This document shows, piece after piece, positions 27,223-33,452 of a DNA stretch of 64,000 nucleotides. The notes beneath the pieces are model-generated. The model was not told where the DNA came from, made no database searches, and saw nothing but the letters and a program-made list of their open reading frames with translations. Position 1 is the first letter of the stretch, and every line of letters begins with the position of its first letter. Location of the stretch: the NCBI GenBank assembly GCA_965242895.1, contig OZ251507.1:2232001-2296000 (forward strand), in the 5' to 3' direction. The stretch comes from CATQHL01 sp965242895 (lineage in GTDB: Bacteria; Actinomycetota; Acidimicrobiia; Acidimicrobiales; CATQHL01). Made by a program: the position numbers and the translations under genes.

Positions 27223-28220
27223 GCGCCTCGAAAGTCCCCAAAGCCCCCAGCGCCCCCAGCGAGTGGCAGCAGCGCATCGAGGGCGAGTGGTTCGGCCTGC
27301 CGTCGGTATTCGACGCCGACGGCAGCCACACCGGGTTCAACAAGGTGAACCGCTCCAGCGTCTACGAAGACGGCCAGACCACCTACTACATGCACTGCGA
27401 CTTCAGGAACACCGGCCCGCTCCGCAATCGGTTTGAGATCAAGGACTTTGCGTTCGGCGTGCGGGACGACGACCGGAATCGCATCTACCTGGGGCCGGAT
27501 TTCTACGGCGCCGGACACCCCTACGGAGCGCTGGTGGACTCCCACTACTACTCGCCGGCTTGGCGGGCTGACCTCAACACCGTCAACCACATCCTCGAAG
27601 ACGGGGTGACTCAGGTCTACTCCTCCTTGCTGTACGAAGGCCCCAGCCTCTTCGCAGTGTTCAACGGCGTTTACCGGCTAGCCGCCGACTACGAGTCCAA
27701 TCCTGAGACGCAGGCAGAGATCGACGCTTTCCTGGCCCAGGAGCGGGAACTGGCGGCGTGGCCGCACACTCTCCCAGATCGCCGCAGCGGTACGTGGAGC
27801 GGCGAATGCGAAGTGTTCGGAGCAGATCAGCGCCGGCGGGGGAGCGTCGCCGTCGAACTGCGGCATTCTCCCGAGAACTTGGTTCGTGCGACGCAGACCT
27901 GGACTTTCGAGGGAGAGTTCGACCGCTCCTTCACCTATTCCCGAACGAGGATCGGCAACCGGCACACCTACGACGGCCCGGACTTGCACGGGAACGCCAT
28001 CGCCTACGGGCGCGCCCTCTACACCACGCAGCACCACCGCTCGGAAGCTTTCAAGGTGCGCGGCCGAGAGTTCCTGCTCGACCGCGACTACTCCATGGCC
28101 GTGGTCTGGAAACTCTATGAGGGCGACGTCATGAGCAGGGTGGTGTTCGGTTCTCTGACCTGGCGCCCAGAAGGGGGAACTGGCGGCAGAGGGCGTATTC
28201 CGGCTACGGCTCGCGGCTGA
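27219..28220 (+). CDS. Lipocalin-like beta-barrel protein (DUF3598-like), possible tetrapyrrole carrier
   Basis: TTG 27219 is supported by AGGAGG seven bases upstream. The 333-residue product seems to hold two beta-barrel domains, each opening with a Trp-containing strand (IEGEWFGLPSVFDADGS near 17 and RRSGTWSGECEVFGADQ near 190). Alternating Tyr/Arg-rich strands follow (SSVYEDGQTTYYMHCDF; RIGNRHTYDGPDLHGNA). The G-x-W start and repeated short strands resemble calycin/lipocalin proteins such as DUF3598 and the CpcS/CpcT bilin lyases. Four further such domains occur in the convergent operon at 28.2-31.3 kb. The protein has no signal peptide. Binding of a hydrophobic pigment or its open-chain product is inferred from fold and location only. 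It overlaps the next, convergent gene by 17 bases at the 3' ends. Confidence 0.5.
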   Translation: MSASKVPKAPSAPSEWQQRIEGEWFGLPSVFDADGSHTGFNKVNRSSVYEDGQTTYYMHCDFRNTGPLRNRFEIKDFAFGVRDDDRNRIYLGPDFYGAGHPYGALVDSHYYSPAWRADLNTVNHILEDGVTQVYSSLLYEGPSLFAVFNGVYRLAADYESNPETQAEIDAFLAQERELAAWPHTLPDRRSGTWSGECEVFGADQRRRGSVAVELRHSPENLVRATQTWTFEGEFDRSFTYSRTRIGNRHTYDGPDLHGNAIAYGRALYTTQHHRSEAFKVRGREFLLDRDYSMAVVWKLYEGDVMSRVVFGSLTWRPEGGTGGRGRIPATARG

Positions 28221-28860
28221 CCGTCACGCTGCGACCTGACGGCGTCAGGCGGTCGACGATCGTGACCGTCTCGGCGCCCCCCCTGATGCCCAGGAAGCGC
28301 ACCTTCTCGGTGGGCGACGGCCAGGATTCTGCGACGGCCATCGGGCCTATCCGGCGCTGCACGAAAGGGTGCTCTGCGGGCAGCGGCAGCGTCGGCGGGT
28401 CGGCCTGGATGTCCAACTCCGGCCAGTCCTCTGCCGATTCGACCGCCGCCCCCACGATGTCGGCCACGGATCTCCCCGACAGGGAGAAGAAGCCTCCCGT
28501 CAGTTGCCGCTGTCCTGCGACCACCACGGCGTAGGACTCGAAGGTGTGCCCGAAACGCGGCCAGATGCCCTGCCCTGTCATGGCTCCAGGGCTCCACTCC
28601 GTTCCGTAGCCGACCACGTCCGGCCCCAGGTAACGCCTAAGCGCCCCTTCTGTTTCCAGCTCGAATTCCCACCTCCCTGAGAACGCCCCCATGGGGTGGT
28701 CGGAAAGGCTTCCCTCCGGCTCGCATATCTGTGTAACGCTGATGCGCCCGCCAGGGCTGCTCTCCAGCATGCGGCGCTGTCGGATGATCCCTGCGAAGCT
28801 GCCGTCAGGGTTAAAGACGTACTCGCTGACCAGCCAACTGCCAGTGAACCCCCCGCTCAC
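28204..28860 (-). CDS. Lipocalin-like protein, end of four-gene operon
   Basis: I place the start at GTG 28860 (MSGGFTGSWLVSEYVFNPDG) because a copy of the same GTGA junction still overlaps the stop of the upstream gene at 28999. A TTG at 28908 gives a longer form, but that extension is built from duplicated DNA. The 218-residue product has the GSW-strand opening, SGRWEFELETEGALRRYLGP and further short strands, as in the neighbouring lipocalin-like proteins. A conserved-looking tail follows (EHPFVQRRIGPMAVAESWPS). The function is unknown; pigment or catabolite binding is suggested by the locus. Confidence 0.45.
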   Translation of the reverse strand: MSGGFTGSWLVSEYVFNPDGSFAGIIRQRRMLESSPGGRISVTQICEPEGSLSDHPMGAFSGRWEFELETEGALRRYLGPDVVGYGTEWSPGAMTGQGIWPRFGHTFESYAVVVAGQRQLTGGFFSLSGRSVADIVGAAVESAEDWPELDIQADPPTLPLPAEHPFVQRRIGPMAVAESWPSPTEKVRFLGIRGGAETVTIVDRLTPSGRSVTVSREP

Positions 28861-29019
28861 GGGCGAGGATCGTCCGAGGTCAATCTCCCAGGCTGGGGCT
28901 TTCGCCAACTGCCAGTGAACCCCCCGCTCACGGGCGAGGATCGTCCGAGGTCAATCTCCCAGGCTGGGGCTTTCGCCAACTGCCAGTGAACCCCCCGCTC
29001 ACGGGCGAGGATCGTCCGA
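28834..29019 (-). repeat. 71-bp tandem repeat spanning a stop/start junction
   Basis: CCAACTG cores at 28834, 28905 and 28976 give a period of 71 bases with about 2.6 copies that are almost identical. Each copy carries the same GTGA overlap of stop and start. As 71 is not a multiple of three, the duplicates separate two formerly coupled genes instead of lengthening a protein. Confidence 0.85.
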
Positions 29020-30072
29020 CGGCGTGAACTCCAGGGCGCCGTAGGTGATCCCGATGCGGGCTCCGCCCCGGTACCAGATGTGTACTACGCCCTTGAGGTT
29101 GCCGCAGCGTGTCACGACCTCTCGCCTCCACAGCCGCAACCCATCCTTCACGTAGAGGAATTGCCCGGCCAGGGCTCGCCCGCCCCAGATGCTGGCGCTT
29201 CCGGTGATGTCACCTGGGGCGCTCCAGAGACCCTGCTCGTCGCAGGAAAGGACGACCTCAGGGCCGGATGCGAAATCTGTGCTCGGCATCGAGACGATGA
29301 GACGGCCCTGGTCGTCTCTGGCCGTGTGCTCTGAGTAGTTGGTCTGACCGGCTGACCCGAGATAGACGTCTAGCAGCTGCAGCCTCCCCGACCACGTTCC
29401 CGGGCGCAGGAGGGGCGCAGCATCGGCGTCAGTTTTCGAGTCGACGCCCCCCTCGGCGTCCGCATGGCTCGCTTGGGGGGCTGCCTCGGCGTCCGCATGC
29501 CGCACGTGGGCGGCTTCCTCTGCGTGTGGGGCTTCCGCTGCCTGGGAGGCTTCCTCCACGTGGGGGGCTGCCTCCGCCTGGTCCTCCGCATCCCCTTGAG
29601 CGTCCCCGTCATCCCCTTCGCCCTCCCCGTCGGGGGAGCGGTGATATTCGCCCACGACGGTGTACGCAGCCTGCTCGCCCCGGCTCAGCAGTGCCAGCGA
29701 CAGCTGCGTCGTTCCGTCCGGCATGACCATCAGCCAGAAGCGCTGAGAAAGCCCGAGGTCTGGCCAGTAGTTGTTGGCGTCTACGAGGTCTTCCCCCAGG
29801 ACTTCTGCGTAGCCGTAGTTCAGAGGCCCCTCGTAGCGCCTGTGGTTTTCCAGATTGGAGATTCGATAGGTGCCGGACAGGCTGAAAGGGCCTTCGAAGG
29901 AAACGTCCACCTCGACTGCGCCGTCCACCCCGCCCGCGCCGCCCGCGCCGCTTTCGAGGTCGCGCCGCACGACCCTGGTTTCGTGCCCCGGCCCTGCGTA
30001 GCGCCCTTGCGAGTCGTAGACCTCGGCAACCCCTTGCCACCGCCCCTCCCCGCGCTGGAAAGAGTCCGTCAC
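28999..30072 (-). CDS. Two-domain lipocalin-like protein with acidic Ala/His linker
   Basis: The 357-residue product begins GEGRWQGVAEVYDSQGRYAG and continues in short strands to about 150. A linker of some 60 residues rich in Glu, Ala and His (EEASQAAEAPHAEEAAHV-like repeats) leads to a second barrel starting PGTWSGRLQLLDVYLGSAGQ. It ends in SDDPRP. Both halves share the G-x-W opening seen in the neighbouring genes. GTG 30072 overlaps the stop of the DUF3891 gene (GTGA). The linker DNA is repetitive and may vary in length. No catalytic motif is visible. It probably binds a ligand together with the other lipocalin-like proteins of this operon, which is inference. Confidence 0.45.
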   Translation of the reverse strand: MTDSFQRGEGRWQGVAEVYDSQGRYAGPGHETRVVRRDLESGAGGAGGVDGAVEVDVSFEGPFSLSGTYRISNLENHRRYEGPLNYGYAEVLGEDLVDANNYWPDLGLSQRFWLMVMPDGTTQLSLALLSRGEQAAYTVVGEYHRSPDGEGEGDDGDAQGDAEDQAEAAPHVEEASQAAEAPHAEEAAHVRHADAEAAPQASHADAEGGVDSKTDADAAPLLRPGTWSGRLQLLDVYLGSAGQTNYSEHTARDDQGRLIVSMPSTDFASGPEVVLSCDEQGLWSAPGDITGSASIWGGRALAGQFLYVKDGLRLWRREVVTRCGNLKGVVHIWYRGGARIGITYGALEFTPSDDPRP

Positions 30073-30884
30073 GCCGCTAGAAGCTTGACGGTCTGCCTAG
30101 AGACAGGGGTGGAAGCCAGGACGCCGGCGAGATGGGCGCCCGGGCTGGCGGGCTTGAGATAGCGCCCCTCCGTTGCGGCCGTGAATCCGTCGACGTCGAA
30201 CGGGAAGGGATCCAGGATGTATGACCCCCCAGGCCGTTCGGCGACCTCGACGGTCACGTGCCGCCCGTTCCTGGTCGGGACGTGCGGGAAGCTGGCCTCG
30301 CCGCGCATGCCTTCCGGCTGGCAGTGGCAGTAGAGGGAGAACGTGTCGAAGAACTGCAGCTGCTTGTAGGCGGTCAGGACGACTTCCTCGCTCGCCCACT
30401 CGGCGCTCTCCTGCTCGGCCAGCTCAGACCTGAGGCGGTCTTGACGGAGAATCTCCCCCTCGAGCATGGCGTCGACCGCTGGCCGCATCGCCTCCGGCAC
30501 CTTGTCGATGAAGGGCTTATCGGGGGACAGGCCGTAACGCCCGTGATAGAGCCCGTAGCTGTGCATGGACGAGATGAGCCCGCTAAGAGGGTGGTGCTTT
30601 TCGTTGTAGTCGGGCGAGCCGCTGCTGGTTGTGACGATGTCGGAGAGGGGGGTCGATCCCAGGTTGTAGGGGAGGCCGGTGGCAGGGTCTTGGGGGGCTC
30701 GTGCGTCTAGCTCGTCCCAGCCCCTGTCGTGGTTGGCGACCACGTAGTGCAGCGGCTCGTAGGGGTTGAGCGGCTCGAAGTCGTCGTTGCCGAAGTGCTG
30801 CGCTAGCTGTCCGGCGAAGGCGGTGTGCTCTGCCATGGGGATGACGAAATGGGGCTGCCCCTCCGGTGCGTTCTGGACGATCAC
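30069..30884 (-). CDS. DUF3891 family protein
   Basis: The 271-residue product shows the DUF3891 pattern: an N-terminal IPMAEHTAFAGQLAQHFGND block, then VVANHDRGWDELDARAPQDP and TGLPYNL, and an internal HSYGLYHGRYGL. The His-Asp pair in NHDRGW recalls a metal-binding HD-like site, though this is not proven for the family. ATG 30884 overlaps the previous stop (ATGA) and its stop overlaps the next start (GTGA). It therefore sits in the middle of a four-gene coupled operon with lipocalin-like proteins on both sides. The function is unknown. A hydrolase acting on the same compound as its neighbours is possible. Confidence 0.65.
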   Translation of the reverse strand: MIVQNAPEGQPHFVIPMAEHTAFAGQLAQHFGNDDFEPLNPYEPLHYVVANHDRGWDELDARAPQDPATGLPYNLGSTPLSDIVTTSSGSPDYNEKHHPLSGLISSMHSYGLYHGRYGLSPDKPFIDKVPEAMRPAVDAMLEGEILRQDRLRSELAEQESAEWASEEVVLTAYKQLQFFDTFSLYCHCQPEGMRGEASFPHVPTRNGRHVTVEVAERPGGSYILDPFPFDVDGFTAATEGRYLKPASPGAHLAGVLASTPVSRQTVKLLAA

Positions 30885-31339
30885 GGCCGCAGCACCCTGG
30901 CGAAGTCCTGTATCTGGAAGACGTGGGTTTTGCCGTCTCTCACCTTGTGGGTGATGATGCGGCGCGTGTCACGATCCAGGAAGTAGTGGTTGTTGTAGAC
31001 GGTGCTGGCGGAGACGCGGCTCTCGATCGTGAACACGTAGTTGTAAGGGGTGAGCTCCGCCCCTTCGAGGTCGATCATCTCGCTGTTCGCCCAGCAGTAT
31101 TTGCCCCTCACGCTTATCGGCGTTTCGTAGATCGTCTCGCCCACTCCGTAGAGGTTCTCGAAGTGTTCGTGGAGATGCCACGTGGACTCGTCCAGCCAGT
31201 AGACGTCCATGTGGACTGCGCTGGATTCGAGGAACTCTCCCTCCGGCGTGAAGGTCTTGCAGAGCCCCTCCCACTTCCCCATGAAACACTGGTAGGGGCG
31301 CTCGGTGGGCGGGCCGTAGTTCCGGTCGGTTGACTTCAC
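30881..31339 (-). CDS. Single-domain lipocalin-like protein (DUF3598-like)
   Basis: The frame is open to 31459, but the conserved part starts at RPYQCFMGKWEGLCKTFTPE. GTG 31339 (MKSTDRNYGPPTE) is the nearest reasonable start, with only a weak ribosome site. The roughly 152-residue product is one beta-barrel: GKWEGLCKTF, SSAVHMDVYWLDESTWHLHE, ETIYETPISVRGKYCW, YNYVFTIESRVSASTVYNNH and a closing THVFQIQDFARVL. Alternating aromatic residues and length agree with cyanobacterial-type lipocalin/DUF3598 domains. It heads the operon and is divergent from the chlorophyllase-like gene, so the two may share a control region. Ligand and role are not shown by the sequence. Confidence 0.5.
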   Translation of the reverse strand: MKSTDRNYGPPTERPYQCFMGKWEGLCKTFTPEGEFLESSAVHMDVYWLDESTWHLHEHFENLYGVGETIYETPISVRGKYCWANSEMIDLEGAELTPYNYVFTIESRVSASTVYNNHYFLDRDTRRIITHKVRDGKTHVFQIQDFARVLRP

Positions 31340-31400
31340 AGGCTTGAGCCTAGTGTTCTGGCGGGATGGCTGTAGCAGCGTGCGAAGGAACGGACGGACG

Positions 31401-31500
31401 GAAGAAGACGGAAGGAGGGCGAAAGATGCCTGGAGCCGCCGCCGAGTATGTGGAGTCAAGACTTAGGTCGAGAAGAAGACGAAGGAGGGCGCAAGATGCC
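31401..31500 (+). repeat. Duplicated ribosome site and start codon, 70-bp offset
   Basis: A block of about 30 bases containing GAAGGAGGGC and AAGATGCC occurs at 31401-31430 and again at 31471-31500. Both copies carry a full Shine-Dalgarno and ATG. The first now starts a 25-codon frame that ends across the second start. Confidence 0.8.
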
Positions 31501-31502
31501 TG
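31425..31502 (+). CDS. 25-codon upstream ORF made by start duplication
   Basis: ATG 31425 has a strong ribosome site and encodes MPGAAAEYVESRLRSRRRRR plus five residues. It stops at TGA 31500-31502, overlapping the ATG at 31495 of the hydrolase. It could regulate or couple translation of that gene. Confidence 0.35.
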
Positions 31503-32515
31503 AGGTGGGGATGCCTGAGGTGATGGTGCGTTCCCTGCACAGAGCAGGGGCGGACGGGCTGCGCTTGTCGATCTTCTACCTGGCTGACCGATCCGCTCTC
31601 CCTCAAGCACGGCTGACAGGACTGGTTCCTCCCGCTGAGGGCGGGCGTCGCCCAGTAGTGGTGGTGATGCCCGGCATCAACGTAGCGGCCGACTCCTACC
31701 GCTGGCTGGCGCAGGAACTCACCCTCGCTGGGTGCGTAGTGGCCGCCTATTCGCTCATTGGCGACTTAGGCCCGGCGGGGGAGGGGATCACGCCAGGCAT
31801 CGACCTGGAAGCGCTCACGCCCGACGCTCTGGGCAAGCGTCCGTCTGCGGTTGCGCTGGCCGAAGTCCTGGACTTGGTCGGCGCAGACCCGATCTTGAGC
31901 GGCGTCGTGGACATGACCCGCATCGTGCTGGGAGGCCACTCCGCTGGAGGGACGCTTGCCCTGCACAACGCACGGCCAGCCTGGTTTCCGGGTGTTTGCG
32001 CCGCTTTTTCCTACGCCGGGCACACCATGACAGCAGCCAGCCTGGGGCACGGCGAATCCCCCGTTGCGCCGGTTCCTTCCGAGACCCCTCTGCTGCTGCT
32101 GTCGGGAGCACGGGACGGCGTGATCGCAGCCAGCAGAGACCGCTACATCACAGATCCCGGCGCCCCCCATGACCCGATGCGCCGCACCTTCGAAGAGGCG
32201 GTCATCTCCGACCGCGGCGACTGCTGGTGGGTGGAGCTCGCCCAAGGCACGCACTTCACGCCCTGCCATCCGGTAGATCACACTTCGGCAAGGTCGTTCC
32301 TCGAGCCGCCCGCTCCCCCCGGGACCTCCGGGCGCTCCGAGTCCCCCGTGCCGCCCGCTCCCCCCGGGCGCTCCGGAATGACCGAGACACGCGAGCTTCT
32401 AGTCCGGCTGCTCTCCGCATTCCTGCACGAGTACGTTCTGGACGAAAGCGATAGCGGGCTTTCGCTGAGCGGTCTCGTGGAACTCCCAGGCGTCTCCAAC
32501 TGGGCGCGCCGCTGA
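31495..32515 (+). CDS. Alpha/beta hydrolase, chlorophyllase/dienelactone-hydrolase-like
   Basis: The ATG at 31495 follows GAAGGAGGG. The product of about 339 residues has VVVVMPGINVAADSYRWLAQ (about 54-73), VVAAYSLIGD, the elbow IVLGGHSAGGTLAL (Ser149), SGARDGVI (Asp207) and GTHFTPCHP (His253), a complete catalytic triad in the right order. The opening PGxNxxxxxYxxLAxxLxxxGxVVAAYS resembles plant chlorophyllase, where the elbow is GHSRGG. Chlorophyllase removes phytol from chlorophyll. The Pro/Ser-rich stretch at about 270-305 is an insertion of low complexity. The gene precedes the NYC1/NOL-like reductase by about 80 bases. The hydrolase fold is certain; the chlorophyllase link is suggestive. 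Confidence 0.7.
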
Positions 32516-32538
32516 GTTACTTATCCCTAACAGAATCC

Positions 32539-32574
32539 ACCAGGGAAGTTCCACCAGAAAGTTCCACCAGGAAA
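32539..32574 (+). repeat. Triple GTTCCACCAG-type repeat before the SDR gene
   Basis: Three near-copies of (GTT)CCACCAGxxAA at a spacing of about 14-15 bases stand immediately upstream of the reductase ribosome site. Confidence 0.6.
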
Positions 32575-32594
32575 AAATGGCCAAGGAGGTCGAA

Positions 32595-33398
32595 ATGTCC
32601 AAGACCGTTGTAATCACGGGCAGCACACGCGGCATAGGGCGCGGGCTCGCCCGGGAGATGCTGAATAGAGGGTGCCGTGTGGTTGTGAACGGGCGCTCAT
32701 CCGACGCTGTCGCCCAGGCCGTCTCTGAACTGAGCTCCGATCATCCCGACCGGGTGGCCGGAGCCGCCTGCGACGTCACTCAGCCCGAGGAGTTGGGGGA
32801 GCTGCTGAATGCGGGAGTTGAAGCCTTCGGCGGCGTCGACGTCTGGATCAACAACGCCGGCATAGACGTCCCGAACGTCCCCCTATGGGAGCAGTCCGAT
32901 GAAGACCTGCGGCGGATCGTGGACGTGAACCTCACAGGGTGTCTCTACGGCTTGAAGGTGCCGATCAGGGCGATGCTGGAGCAGGGCCGCGGGCAGGTCT
33001 GGCTAATGGAAGGCTTCGGAAGCGCCGGAAACATCAGGACGGGGATGACGCCCTACGGCGCCACCAAGCGGGCCGTCCGCTACCTGTGCCGCGCCATGCA
33101 GGTGGAGACGGCAGGGACGGACGTGCAGGTCTGCAGCGTGTCGCCCGGCATCGTGGTCACCGACCTCCTGATTGGCGACTACGACTACGCCTCCGAAGAC
33201 TGGGAGAGCGCCAAGCGCATCTTCAACATCCTGGGGGACACCGAGGAGACGGTCACCCCCTGGCTGGCCGAGCAGATACTGGCCGCCGACAAGCCTGGCA
33301 GCCGTGTGGCTTGGCTGACTAGGCGAAAGGCGTTAGCTCGCTTCGCCCTCTCGCCTTTCCGCAAGCGAGACCTCTTTTCGGCGCTGGACTTGGCCTAG
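32595..33398 (+). CDS. Short-chain dehydrogenase resembling chlorophyll b reductase (NYC1/NOL)
   Basis: ATG 32595 follows AAGGAGG and is preferred to ATG 32577. The 267-residue product has the SDR cofactor motif VVITGSTRGIG (5-15), DVWINNAGID (82-91), a Ser at 143 and YGATK (154-158), a full SDR active site. Beyond the general fold it carries EGFGSAGNIRTGMTPYGATK, SPGIVVTDLLI, FNILGDTEETVTPWLAEQIL and RVAWLTRRKAL. It ends in FRKRDLF. These match, from memory, the C-terminal part of NOL/NYC1 proteins much better than ordinary SDRs. NOL/NYC1 reduce the C7 formyl group of chlorophyll b. Placement beside the chlorophyllase-like gene strengthens the call; a different keto substrate remains possible. 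Confidence 0.7.
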   Translation: MSKTVVITGSTRGIGRGLAREMLNRGCRVVVNGRSSDAVAQAVSELSSDHPDRVAGAACDVTQPEELGELLNAGVEAFGGVDVWINNAGIDVPNVPLWEQSDEDLRRIVDVNLTGCLYGLKVPIRAMLEQGRGQVWLMEGFGSAGNIRTGMTPYGATKRAVRYLCRAMQVETAGTDVQVCSVSPGIVVTDLLIGDYDYASEDWESAKRIFNILGDTEETVTPWLAEQILAADKPGSRVAWLTRRKALARFALSPFRKRDLFSALDLA

Positions 33399-33452
33399 GC
33401 CGCTCTCCGGTTAGACCGCTCCCCGCTCCCCTCCGGGGGAGTGCTAGGCCGC

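Noticed and set aside
28834..29019. CRISPR-like or attachment-site array from 71-bp repeats
   Set aside because: There are no spacers, and each copy is a duplicated gene junction.
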